Assembly: GCA_024695935.1 (NCBI GenBank)
Contig: JAILHH010000039.1
Span: forward strand, 21,016-85,015
Origin: Acetatifactor sp.
Lineage (GTDB): Bacteria > Bacillota > Clostridia > Lachnospirales > Lachnospiraceae
Reading direction: 5' to 3'
DNA: 64,000 bases
Under the pieces are notes generated by a model that saw only the letters and a list, made by a program, of their open reading frames with translations, had not been told where the DNA came from and did not search any database. Made by a program: the position numbers and the translations under genes. Shown one piece after another: positions 1-8,820 of the stretch (position 1 is the stretch's first letter; each line of letters opens with the position of its first letter).

Positions 1-1841
1 CTTATATTTATGCCACCGTTTATGGCGGTGGGTGCTCCCTCACCGGATACGGAATATGAATTTCCATAGGTAAAGAAATCGTCCGCTACGATCACGGGAT
101 TTCCGCCGTCCAAGTACTCTTTAAGTTCAGCCAGTTTGTATGTGGTAAGATCTATTCCCGGGAACCTGTAGTAAGTCTTGTCCGTATATGATCTGTCCGT
201 CTTTATGAGTCCCCAGTATTGAACATTTCCAAGGTCGCCCACATGGCTGTAGATAAGTCCGTTCATGGAAGGGTCGTTAAAGCGCCTGTAACTTCTGCGC
301 TCTGTGGCATTTCCCGCAGAAGACGTATACACATTTCCCTCGCTCATATTGAAAAATCCGGTATTGCTTCCGATGTAAACCAGGTCATACTGTTCCAGAA
401 TATCATCATTGTGACCGATGTACTCATTAATGGTCATGCATGTGACATTGACAAGATCAGCCTTGTCCGCAAAGCCGGGTATCCATTTATTGATGAGCTG
501 TGCTTTTCCGTTTGTGTCACCGAAGTTAAAGTCCTTGCAGGGCTGGAGTTCCAGAACACTTATGTTGTTTTTATATAAAACCGTTCCCTCTTTTGAGAAG
601 TTTATGATGTACTGAGCCACCATGGCAGGGGTGATAAGAGCCATATTCATGGTCTCTCTGGTGGGGTAATTAATACTGTTATTGTAATTTTCCTCATCGA
701 TATATTCCTGCACTTCATAAAAACCGTTGCTGATGGCAGTCTGACTGTAATAAGATTTTAGATCCTCCGACACGAATATCTGTGAGGAGCCAATACCGCT
801 TGCAAAATCCTCAGCCGAATACCTGCACCAGAATACATTTCCGTTTACAAAATTACCGCTGTTTGCGATGGCGACCGCATTGAGCACGCTCTTCCATCTC
901 TCCGAGGACAAACCCTCCGAAAAACCGGATGCGATCTGAGCATATACATCATCTATCCTCTCTGTCATAAGGACAGTCATCACCTTAAAGAGGTTAGGAT
1001 CTGCAAGGCTTGACGTGCTGTAAGCCTGTAAGAGAGAATCATATACCGCAAAGTCGATGATACAGGGAACATATCCCGATGCTTCATCCGCAGTGATCCT
1101 GCCTAGAAGGGCAATGGCAGTATCCTCCGGCATGGAAAGAGTCCTGTATCCGTCCGCATTTAATCCGTTTATGTAAATAAGATCTGCACTGTTTATCTGA
1201 TCCGCCGTAAGTTCCCCGGGGGTCTTTGTAGTAACATTTACTCTAAGGCTCTCATAATTACCTGTCATGCCCAGCACATATCTTTTAAAAAATTCCCTGT
1301 TTACCACAGTCTGTTTTGTATATCTGTAGACAGGAGGATTCCCTGCGCTTACACTTCCTCCGCTTACACTTCCTCCGCTCACACTTCCGCCGCTTACGGA
1401 ATCATCATAAACGATCTCCTCCGTGTAGCCTGCGGCCAAAAGTTCCGGATCTTCGGCACTCCTGTCCTCCGTAAGAGTCGTCAAAACCAGGGGATGGTCC
1501 GAAGCTGAAGCGGCATCCCTTGTAAGGATCCCTTCTGCCTCTAAATTTGTGACAGCCGTATCATCAAGAGTCGGTTCACAGCCGCCCACAAGGTATCCTA
1601 TCCTTGCATTTTCAGGGGCTGATACTATCTCCAGAATATTAAAGGACTTTCCTCCTGCGATTTTCTCCTGCACCATGACCTCTGTGTCCCTGAATACCTC
1701 CTGGGCATGGAGCACCCTGTCATTTAATGCAAAGGCATACACTCCGCCCCCAATGATGCAGACGGACAATATACCTGTTATCACCCTTTTTAAAACCCTG
1801 TGACCATATTTAGTTTTTGAATTTGACCTGTTTCCACGCAT
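1..1841 (-). CDS. Large surface protein, DUF5057-like, 3' end outside window
   Basis: The reading frame is open from an ATG at 1841 to the window edge, giving at least 613 residues. An AAAGG ribosome site lies about 9 bases upstream of that ATG. Residues 1-20 are basic, then a single hydrophobic helix (about 21-38, around ILSVCIIGGG) acts as a signal anchor, so the rest should be outside the cell. Just after it comes FNILEIVSAPENARIGYLVGG, which resembles the start of DUF5057 proteins; this assignment is from memory of the family and not searched. A short GGSVS repeat follows near residue 155. It is the last visible gene of the type IV pilus operon, 59 bases after the adhesin-like prepilin, so a role at the pilus or cell surface is inferred. 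No enzyme motif was recognised. Confidence 0.75.
   Translation of the reverse strand, partial: MRGNRSNSKTKYGHRVLKRVITGILSVCIIGGGVYAFALNDRVLHAQEVFRDTEVMVQEKIAGGKSFNILEIVSAPENARIGYLVGGCEPTLDDTAVTNLEAEGILTRDAASASDHPLVLTTLTEDRSAEDPELLAAGYTEEIVYDDSVSGGSVSGGSVSGGSVSAGNPPVYRYTKQTVVNREFFKRYVLGMTGNYESLRVNVTTKTPGELTADQINSADLIYINGLNADGYRTLSMPEDTAIALLGRITADEASGYVPCIIDFAVYDSLLQAYSTSSLADPNLFKVMTVLMTERIDDVYAQIASGFSEGLSSERWKSVLNAVAIANSGNFVNGNVFWCRYSAEDFASGIGSSQIFVSEDLKSYYSQTAISNGFYEVQEYIDEENYNNSINYPTRETMNMALITPAMVAQYIINFSKEGTVLYKNNISVLELQPCKDFNFGDTNGKAQLINKWIPGFADKADLVNVTCMTINEYIGHNDDILEQYDLVYIGSNTGFFNMSEGNVYTSSAGNATERRSYRRFNDPSMNGLIYSHVGDLGNVQYWGLIKTDRSYTDKTYYRFPGIDLTTYKLAELKEYLDGGNPVIVADDFFTYGNSYSVSGEGAPTAINGGINI
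1346..1397 (-). repeat. 15-bp tandem repeat encoding Gly-Gly-Ser-Val-Ser
   Basis: Three full 15-base units (1346-1360, 1361-1375, 1376-1390) and a partial fourth are seen inside the DUF5057-like gene. The first two units are identical and the third differs at two bases. They encode a flexible GGSVS linker between the N-terminal domain and the rest of the protein. Such in-frame repeats can change copy number by slippage without breaking the frame. Confidence 0.85.
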
Positions 1842-1900
1842 AAACTTAAGCCTTTCAAAACATAAACCGTAAATCCAAACACTAAATCTTTACCGATGTA

Positions 1901-4597
1901 TTAATTTAGATTTGTTGTTGTAATATCAAATGCCCAGATGGAATAACCGTATCCTTCGGTATTTCTGTGTATTCCCTGCATGAGCACATACCTGCCCCTT
2001 GCCACATTTCCTCCGGGGAAATCTGCCGTGGTATAGGTTTCGTTAGTCCTGTTTGCGATATTTCCCATGTCCGGATCATTAAATGTTGCAACGGTCGTCC
2101 AGTGGGTGCCGTCATTTGACACCTTGATCTCGTACTCTTTAGCCCTTGCACTTTCCCACTCCAGATATATCCTTGAGATATTTCTGACGCATCCCATATC
2201 AACCATCAGATAAGCATCATCAATTCCATGTTCGGACGCCCAGCGGGTGTCTGACTTTTGATCGATAGCAAGATCCGGAGTAAGCGCTCCTTCCGTTCCC
2301 ACATTGGTATAGGCTTTTGCAAATGCTACATTTGCATATTTGTTGTCGGGTGCCATCCAATAAGGGCAGTAATCACTGTACTGGTACCAGTTACCGGTTC
2401 CCTCATCATATACCTGATAAGTGTAAGTCCTGGTGGACCAACGATACTCATTTGTGTTATATCGTCTGTATCTGATCCTTTCCTCGTGGTAAGTGATGGT
2501 GGCCTCTGCATAATCCGTGCCGCCCACATTTGTAAATGCCGCCGATTCCGGGAAATATTTTGATCCGGGAGTCGGTGCATAGAATACACTTCCCGTGTCA
2601 CTCTCAATATTTGACAGATACCAGCACACGTCCGTGCCTGCGGTATCTTTGTAAAAATACGAGCTTCCGGAAGAACCGAGCCTTATGGTATATCTGTCCC
2701 TGCCGGCATCATATCCGTAAATGATATTTATACCTGCGACATATGTGGAATACCCGGCAGTCTTAACGGTATCCGGGTCGGGGCCGCTCCTCTCGCCGGG
2801 CACCGGCACATAGATCGGAGCATCCTCCATATTTACCGCAAAGGTAACATTTGTCCTCTCCTCAACCAGGACTTTCAAGTCGTCACTGATGGTGGGGAAT
2901 CCGTTTATATATATTCCTGCATTAAACTCATCCTGCTTTATGTCCACACCAAGACTTATTACAAGTTTTCCCTTTTCAACATACAGGAGGCTGTTTCTTA
3001 TGGCAGGTTTTGAAGAAGATATCACATCCCCCGCATCCACCACAAGGCCTGTTACTTCAAAGGGTACGCGTCCGCTCTCACCTTTTTTTACCGTGACGGT
3101 ATCGCAGGCAAGGCTTAGTCTTACCGCGGGGATCATCACATTCACCTCGGCTTCGTCCACCTTCTCGTTGGTGCCGGACGAATACATGATCGCCTGCAGT
3201 TTCACGGTATAAGTCTTTGCATAGTCGATATCTTTGTCCACGGTCAATATTCCCAGGGATGTATCCAGCTTAAGCTTGCTTCCTATCCCCGCATCATTTT
3301 TTATGGACCAGATCACTTTATTATTTTCGGTGGTTTTTCCGTAATAAGCCAGTTCACTGCTTAAGTTGATATAACTTCCTCTGTTTACGGAATAAGTAAT
3401 GGAATCAAAGGTAAAATCTCCGTTTTCAAAAAACAGATCCACCACCAGGTCTACATATTTTGTGGGATCTGCTGCGGCAGAAGCCCTGACGGTCACATTT
3501 GCGCCCGTTTTATCATCCGCTGTGGGGAAAGCGTTATATAAGCCTATTCCGAGGGTAAGAACTCCGTTTGAAGATATGGTAAGGCCTTCCTTTTCCTTGC
3601 CTGCAGGGATACTCCATACAACCTTTTCTGCGGAGGTATCCATATTGCTGCCCTTGACGATGGCCTTTAAACCGTAAACCGTTCCCACCGTAAGCGGAGT
3701 CGTGGGCTTATTGGTTATCTCGATGCCGGTAAGGGTCATCAGCTCCACCAGCCCACAGGAATTGTCGCTGCTGACCGGTCTGTCCTGATTGTCCGTTTCC
3801 ACGGATGTGGCCACCACTCTGAAACTGTTTGTCTCATCCGCAGCAACATGAAGTGTACCTGTTGTGGCATCTATGGTGGTGCCGGACTTTAATCCTGTTC
3901 TGTCCGCAATGCTCCAGATAACTGTCTGGGAAGGAAAACCCACACCGGTTACCCTGGCCGAGAATGTTATGTCAGAACCGGGGGTAGTGTATTTTACCAT
4001 TGGGTATATATAAACTCCCGTTACAGTACTCTTAAACTCACTGATGATATTCCTTAACTGTTCCTCAGTACCGTTTACCAGGACTTCATTTCTGATGGTT
4101 ATGGTCTTGTTAAAGGTAACACTCCTGCCGTCATCGTCCACGGAAATATTCATCAAAACGGTTCTGGTATCGCTCTGTGCACCGCTTATATCCACCGTAA
4201 AATCCTTTACGTTTTTTGCCAGCACATTGCTTCTGGCAGCGCTTACGGCCACCCAGTTTCCGTCGGCATTTAGAGCACTTTCGTCGCAATAAATGACCTT
4301 TGCAAGCTTGTCATAGGTTACTGTATAGGCATTTTTTTCATTGTATATTTCAAGGATCCGCACCGAACCGCTCTCATCTCTCAAACTGATGCCGCGGGCC
4401 GTCTCGCTTATGGCATCTGTCAGCCAGTTTGATGCATCCTCCGCCTCGGTGACGGTATTAACTTCCTTTTTCGTCCTGTCAAAAAAATTGCCGGTGACCG
4501 TGATAAAGCCAAAAACAGCACTACCCACTATCGCCAGTATGACGATGGTGACCAGCATTTCCACTAATGAAAATCCTCTGTTGTTAATTGGCTTCAA
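1901..4597 (-). CDS. Prepilin-like adhesin with Ig-like repeats and C-terminal discoidin domain
   Basis: This 898-residue protein starts with a class III prepilin signal (RGFSLVEMLVTIVILAIVG): Gly before the cleavage site, Phe at +1 and Glu at +5. It should be cut and methylated by PilD and built into the pilus. Residues about 190-510 hold at least three Big_2-type Ig-like units, each with a V-I/V-W-S-I motif. Residues about 755-898 form an F5/8 type C (discoidin/CBM32) domain, seen as a DGxxxTRW-like SDTRWAS, a VDMG strand and a C-terminal strand before the end. Discoidin domains bind carbohydrates or lipids, so this is probably a pilus-tip adhesin. The start is TTG with AGGAG 8 bases upstream; no ATG with a better site exists before the GFSLVE motif. 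It lies 35 bases after the preceding minor pilin gene. The size is far above ordinary minor pilins (15-20 kDa). Confidence 0.88.
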   Translation of the reverse strand: MKPINNRGFSLVEMLVTIVILAIVGSAVFGFITVTGNFFDRTKKEVNTVTEAEDASNWLTDAISETARGISLRDESGSVRILEIYNEKNAYTVTYDKLAKVIYCDESALNADGNWVAVSAARSNVLAKNVKDFTVDISGAQSDTRTVLMNISVDDDGRSVTFNKTITIRNEVLVNGTEEQLRNIISEFKSTVTGVYIYPMVKYTTPGSDITFSARVTGVGFPSQTVIWSIADRTGLKSGTTIDATTGTLHVAADETNSFRVVATSVETDNQDRPVSSDNSCGLVELMTLTGIEITNKPTTPLTVGTVYGLKAIVKGSNMDTSAEKVVWSIPAGKEKEGLTISSNGVLTLGIGLYNAFPTADDKTGANVTVRASAAADPTKYVDLVVDLFFENGDFTFDSITYSVNRGSYINLSSELAYYGKTTENNKVIWSIKNDAGIGSKLKLDTSLGILTVDKDIDYAKTYTVKLQAIMYSSGTNEKVDEAEVNVMIPAVRLSLACDTVTVKKGESGRVPFEVTGLVVDAGDVISSSKPAIRNSLLYVEKGKLVISLGVDIKQDEFNAGIYINGFPTISDDLKVLVEERTNVTFAVNMEDAPIYVPVPGERSGPDPDTVKTAGYSTYVAGINIIYGYDAGRDRYTIRLGSSGSSYFYKDTAGTDVCWYLSNIESDTGSVFYAPTPGSKYFPESAAFTNVGGTDYAEATITYHEERIRYRRYNTNEYRWSTRTYTYQVYDEGTGNWYQYSDYCPYWMAPDNKYANVAFAKAYTNVGTEGALTPDLAIDQKSDTRWASEHGIDDAYLMVDMGCVRNISRIYLEWESARAKEYEIKVSNDGTHWTTVATFNDPDMGNIANRTNETYTTADFPGGNVARGRYVLMQGIHRNTEGYGYSIWAFDITTTNLN

Positions 4598-4632
4598 TTT
4601 CCGATCTCCTTTTATTTCAAATCACAAAAATA

Positions 4633-6786
4633 TTATTCCTTGCTCCAGTTCTCGTAAGTTACAAGATCAGTTGTGGATATGACACCGTTTGACTCACTTC
4701 CACTGCTTCCGTACAAAAATTCTCCCTCGGAAAAGAGGTTGATGGCGGGGTAATTGTTGCCATCCACGTATCCCACGGTTGCCTTTAATGCCTGAGAGGC
4801 TTTAACCGTATCCGCCGTGACATTCACGCCTCCGGAAACTTTTACATTTCCTCCCGCTATGATGATACCCTCATAGGAGCGGTCAACTTCCACATCTCCG
4901 GTTGCTATTATCACTTTTATATCCGCCCAGGTTGAAACATCGCCTTCATGGGCCGAGAGCTTATATGGGTTTGCCCCGTTATTTACTATCACAACACCCT
5001 GTCCCGCAGGCTCATAGGCGATTTTTTTATCTCCCACATTGGGGACAATGGTATTTATGGCATCTCTGTCTATAACATTATAAAAAATGCCTCTTGCCGC
5101 CTTTTCATTTGCGGCATCGGTTCCGATCTCAGCCGTGGACAGCTGTGTGCACAGCCTGTTATATGTCTCCAGATACTTATCCGACTCTGCCTTTAATTCA
5201 CTCTTTGAGTCCGTGGTAGATGTGGAATTTTCAAGGACGAAACTGCCGTTTACTTTTCTGAACACATTTCCGGCCAGGTTTACCCTGAGCATTGTATCCA
5301 CAGGAAGCTTTGCATCCGCTATGTAATGGGACAGGTATTTGTCCATTCTGGTCTTGTCCGCATTGTAATAGGCGTTAAAAAAATAATTTGCTCTCTCCGG
5401 AGTAGAGAATGTCAGATAATAATACACCAGCATAACGCCGCTTTTATTGGAATAAACCTTTCTGTATCCGTTGGCATAATGATCCATGGATACGCCCAAA
5501 AGGTTTGACATAACACTCAGATCCACCTCTGTTGCTCCCGCTGTCTCCGCCGCCGTGTCTATCTGATCGTAGGCTACGGGATTGGAGCCGAACATGCTCT
5601 TTCCATCCTTTACCCACAGGCACTCCGGAGGCACCAGATATGCTATCTGGTCGCTCTTTGCAGCAAAGGATTCGCCCATGGCCACATTGGCATTGGTAAA
5701 GGTATTTCCTCCGCCGGTGACGGTTCCCTCGGTCTTTATAAAACTTCGACCGCCCAGGTAGAGCTTTGTCACACCCGACATGTCGATCCTTGCATTAAGT
5801 CCGTTTACGATTATGGCACTGCTCTCCGCAGCCAGATCTTCGTTGTACCCGTAGCCGTAATACTCTCCGTTTAAGCTGACATTTGAGCCGTTTCCGAGGA
5901 ATATCAGGTCATCCCTTACATACATATTTGCGCTGGAACTGATGGCAGAATTGTCCACCACAATGTTCCTCGCCCAGATATCGGGAGCGGCATCTATTGT
6001 AAGAGACTGCCCGGATATATTGAAATCGCCGTCTGTTATGATCAGATCGGTCCCGGTGATCCTTGTGGCTCCGTATCCTATGTTTATACCTTCATCACCT
6101 GCATAGATATTTCCCTTTATGGTGGTGGCACTTGTGATATCAACTCCGTTATTTGCCACGATACCAAAGGAAATGATATCCGGTATCTTCATGGAATCCG
6201 TAAAATTATATGACGGAACATTCAGTTTTATATCCGTCTCTATTATGGAGATCACTCCGGTGGGTGACACATATGTGACTCTCACATTTTTAAGCACCAG
6301 TCCGTCTGAAGCGGAGACCATGTTGCCATAGTCTCTTCTGTCGGAATTTCCCACCATGGAGGAGATCCTGGCTCCATACCCCTCAGTGCTGTCCCACCTT
6401 GTGTCCACCAGGAAATTCTCAAGCTTTCCGATATCGAAATAATAATCCGACCCGGCAATACTCAGAGCTTTTCTGAGTTCCGTAACATATACATATACGA
6501 ACTCATCACTTCTCTCGTCGCCGTCGTAGTTTTCGTATTTTTCGAGCACATTTAAATAGGCATTTCCGATACAGTCGGAAACCACATTTTCAAGTCCTGC
6601 CCTGACTTCCTCCAAAGCCCGCTCCGCAGAATAAAAATTCTCTTTATTGGCAGACTGTGCCAGCCGGATCCTGAAATTAAACAATGCAAGATACAGTATC
6701 AGAGTGGTGAGCATGGTCGCAAAAGCAACTGCAATGATCACAACAACAAGTGAAAAGCCTTTATTGTCCTTTATAAATTTTTTCAT
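4633..6786 (-). CDS. Large PilX-like minor pilin / pilus assembly protein
   Basis: The product has 717 residues when started at the ATG at 6786. The N-terminus (MKKFIKDNKGFSLVVVIIA) is a prepilin signal, but Glu at +5 of the mature protein is replaced by Val, as is common in PilX/GspK-like tip subunits. After the hydrophobic helix there is an amphipathic coil, then from about residue 210 a long stretch rich in short beta strands, Asn, Gly and Thr (for example GNIYAGDEGINIGYG), which suggests a beta-helix or polymer-forming fold. The C-terminal third repeats this style (VIATGDVEVDRSYEG). It sits between two other prepilin-like genes in the pilus operon. A role at the tip or in initiation is inferred from PilX/GspK. 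The specific function of the large domain is unknown. Confidence 0.8.
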   Translation of the reverse strand: MKKFIKDNKGFSLVVVIIAVAFATMLTTLILYLALFNFRIRLAQSANKENFYSAERALEEVRAGLENVVSDCIGNAYLNVLEKYENYDGDERSDEFVYVYVTELRKALSIAGSDYYFDIGKLENFLVDTRWDSTEGYGARISSMVGNSDRRDYGNMVSASDGLVLKNVRVTYVSPTGVISIIETDIKLNVPSYNFTDSMKIPDIISFGIVANNGVDITSATTIKGNIYAGDEGINIGYGATRITGTDLIITDGDFNISGQSLTIDAAPDIWARNIVVDNSAISSSANMYVRDDLIFLGNGSNVSLNGEYYGYGYNEDLAAESSAIIVNGLNARIDMSGVTKLYLGGRSFIKTEGTVTGGGNTFTNANVAMGESFAAKSDQIAYLVPPECLWVKDGKSMFGSNPVAYDQIDTAAETAGATEVDLSVMSNLLGVSMDHYANGYRKVYSNKSGVMLVYYYLTFSTPERANYFFNAYYNADKTRMDKYLSHYIADAKLPVDTMLRVNLAGNVFRKVNGSFVLENSTSTTDSKSELKAESDKYLETYNRLCTQLSTAEIGTDAANEKAARGIFYNVIDRDAINTIVPNVGDKKIAYEPAGQGVVIVNNGANPYKLSAHEGDVSTWADIKVIIATGDVEVDRSYEGIIIAGGNVKVSGGVNVTADTVKASQALKATVGYVDGNNYPAINLFSEGEFLYGSSGSESNGVISTTDLVTYENWSKE

Positions 6787-6792
6787 GCTCAT

Positions 6793-6800
6793 CCTCCTTT
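6793..6800 (-). promoter_or_regulatory. Ribosome binding site deciding the start of the PilX-like gene
   Basis: AAAGGAGG lies directly against an ATG at 6792 and 6 bases before the ATG at 6786. Only the second spacing is workable, so translation should begin at 6786. The upstream part of the open frame (to 6831) is very basic and does not look like part of a prepilin leader. Confidence 0.8.
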
Positions 6801-6827
6801 CTCTTTTTCTTGCGGTTCTTTGGCAGA

Positions 6828-8066
6828 TCAATTATCGATCTCTATAATAAATTTATCCTCGTCAAAGGTATTGTCCTCGTCATTATAGGCATCCTTTTGG
6901 TAAATCTTTAAGTCCACGCTGTAGATCCTTGACTCCGGCTCGTTTTTAACAATGTCGCCGTATTTCATAAGGTTTGTGGCGGAAACTCCCGTGAGGCCGT
7001 TGTAGGTATATACCGTTTTGTCGGTCTGGGCATAGTCGCTTAAGCCCGCTTCTTTTTTGCCCAGGTTTTGCCCGAAGTTTGAATATATGCCGGTGATGGC
7101 AGAATTATATCTTTCGGATGTACTGTTTGCCTCTGAGAGATTAACATTTGCCACATATGTGGTCTCTCTTGAAGCCAGGTCCGTACCGCTCACCTGCTTT
7201 ACAAAAAACACATTGCAATCTATCTTTGAATAATTCAATACATTGAAAATATCCTTTACAGAGCCTGACCTTGAATCATAATTGGGCGTATAGAGGAAAT
7301 AAATATTTCTCAGCTCATTTGTGCCGTCGCTCAGATATAGCTCCATGGTCTTACTGTAGGTCTTTTCACTCGGTGCAACTCTGGAAAACTCATCCGTATA
7401 TTCGATCTTTAAGCTGACCCTGGTCAAAATCCCCACAGGCTCTATGGTAAAAGTCATGCTGCGCTTTAATGAATTTGCAAAATCCGCAGCCTTTGCCGCC
7501 GTACCGCTCCTGCCTGCAAAATATCTGCTGCTTCTGTCCGCAAACTCTGCAAACACCCTGTTTTCCATATCGGAAGTAAGTGTGTAGAGCACATCTTTTT
7601 TAAGATCTATGTCGGTGATCTTTGTAAGAGCCTCGCTGTTATAATTGTCCGCATAATCCCTGGTGTCTATAGTGGCAAATATATCATATTTTGAAGAGTC
7701 CACTTCCTCATCCAGGATCGCAAAATAATATACTCCGGAGTCGTTTTTTACAAACTTTAGTCCCGTGCCGTCATTTACGGTGCAATACCTGTCCGTGCCA
7801 CCCACAGGAGTGGCGTTTTCATTTATCAACAGTTCCCTGCAGTTTCCTCTGTTCATGAGGCTTACTATGCCGTCTCCTAACTGCAGGGGGCGCAGCCTCT
7901 CAAAAATATCCTCCGCCGCAGCTGTTGCCTGCATGACTCTTCTGGCTCTGCTGTTGGTATTTGCGGCAGTTATAAAAGAATGCAAAAAAGGCGATACTAC
8001 TATCGCCAAAATTGCAATCGCCGCAAGTAACTCTACCAAGGAAAAACCCCGATTGTCTCCAACCAT
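6828..8066 (-). CDS. Prepilin-like protein (minor pilin, PilV-like)
   Basis: The chosen ATG at 8066 gives 412 residues beginning MVGDNRGFSLVELLAAIAI, a textbook class III signal with Glu at +5. The frame extends upstream to a TTG at 8141, but that would add 25 basic residues and overlap pilO by 68 bases. The ATG at 8066 falls 7 bases after the pilO stop, so translation is probably coupled, since no strong ribosome site is visible. After the helix the region AAAEDIFERLRP is like GspI/PilV subunits. The rest is a larger than usual globular domain with no recognised family. As one of three big prepilins in a row, it probably forms part of a minor-pilin tip complex. The start is the least certain point. 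Confidence 0.8.
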   Translation of the reverse strand: MVGDNRGFSLVELLAAIAILAIVVSPFLHSFITAANTNSRARRVMQATAAAEDIFERLRPLQLGDGIVSLMNRGNCRELLINENATPVGGTDRYCTVNDGTGLKFVKNDSGVYYFAILDEEVDSSKYDIFATIDTRDYADNYNSEALTKITDIDLKKDVLYTLTSDMENRVFAEFADRSSRYFAGRSGTAAKAADFANSLKRSMTFTIEPVGILTRVSLKIEYTDEFSRVAPSEKTYSKTMELYLSDGTNELRNIYFLYTPNYDSRSGSVKDIFNVLNYSKIDCNVFFVKQVSGTDLASRETTYVANVNLSEANSTSERYNSAITGIYSNFGQNLGKKEAGLSDYAQTDKTVYTYNGLTGVSATNLMKYGDIVKNEPESRIYSVDLKIYQKDAYNDEDNTFDEDKFIIEIDN

Positions 8067-8073
8067 ATTTACT

Positions 8074-8820
8074 TTAGTCAGTGCCGTTTTCTTCCTCAAG
8101 TTCCCCGGAGTCCTCCGTAGTGTTCTTTGTTTCGGATTCAAAAGTCTTGAAAATGTTATCTGTTCCTTCCACCACTCCGTTTATGATAGGTCTCTCATAA
8201 ACAGCGCCTGTTCCTGTCATGCTGTACATTCCCGCGGTTATGTTTCCCGTGAGATTTCCCGCACCCTTGTTGTAGGACAGGGAGATACTGTGAATGGATT
8301 TTTGCCATTTATCTCCCAGGACATCCTCCAAAGCGTCCTTCAGATCCTCGTATCCGCACTCGAAATTAACCTCGAGGCCATGCTCGTAGAGGTAAATCCC
8401 GTCATCGTTTGCATCCGTTGCGGTGATGGTCTCACCCTCCGGTGTAAGTCTGTCATAGGTTGGATACTGTGTCTCAAGCCCTGTAACATCCCTCATTGTG
8501 ATCCCTGTGACAGCAAGGTCATGCTTTGCGGCAAGGGAATTGACATACAGGATGATATCGCTTGTCATGATATCGGCAGGGTAGGAAGCCATGATAGCTT
8601 CACTGTCCTCCGTGAAATTTTTTACATCCTCTGCATAGTGATCCGATTCGTCAACCAGCTTTTCCAGAGAGGAAATGGTTCTGTTAATGGCTACGGTCTC
8701 ACTCTCTATGCTCTCGGTCTTTTCCGTAAATCTCACATATACAAGGCTGTAAACTGCCAGTAAGATCAAAACTCCAACGAGGATGATCAGTAAGTTTTTG
8801 TCTCTTGCAGATAATTTCAT
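8074..8820 (-). CDS. pilO: Type IV pilus inner-membrane protein PilO
   Basis: The 248-residue product has a short cytoplasmic N-terminus, one membrane helix (about residues 10-29, LLIILVGVLILLAVYSLVYV), a coiled coil (about 30-75) and then an alpha/beta domain (about 90-200), the layout of PilO/GspM. PilO pairs with PilN in the membrane and links the PilM ring to the pilus machinery. The ATG overlaps the stop of the upstream pilMN gene (TAATG), and GGAGG lies 8 bases before it, so the two are translationally coupled. The C-terminal 45 residues are acidic and probably disordered. Sequence similarity in this family is weak, so the call rests on topology and on the position after PilM-PilN. Confidence 0.8.
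   Translation of the reverse strand: MKLSARDKNLLIILVGVLILLAVYSLVYVRFTEKTESIESETVAINRTISSLEKLVDESDHYAEDVKNFTEDSEAIMASYPADIMTSDIILYVNSLAAKHDLAVTGITMRDVTGLETQYPTYDRLTPEGETITATDANDDGIYLYEHGLEVNFECGYEDLKDALEDVLGDKWQKSIHSISLSYNKGAGNLTGNITAGMYSMTGTGAVYERPIINGVVEGTDNIFKTFESETKNTTEDSGELEEENGTD

Noticed and set aside
7765..8763. Long plus-strand frame of 332 codons
   Set aside because: It lies across the pilO and minor-pilin genes on the other strand, and its translation shows no signal, domain or ribosome site.
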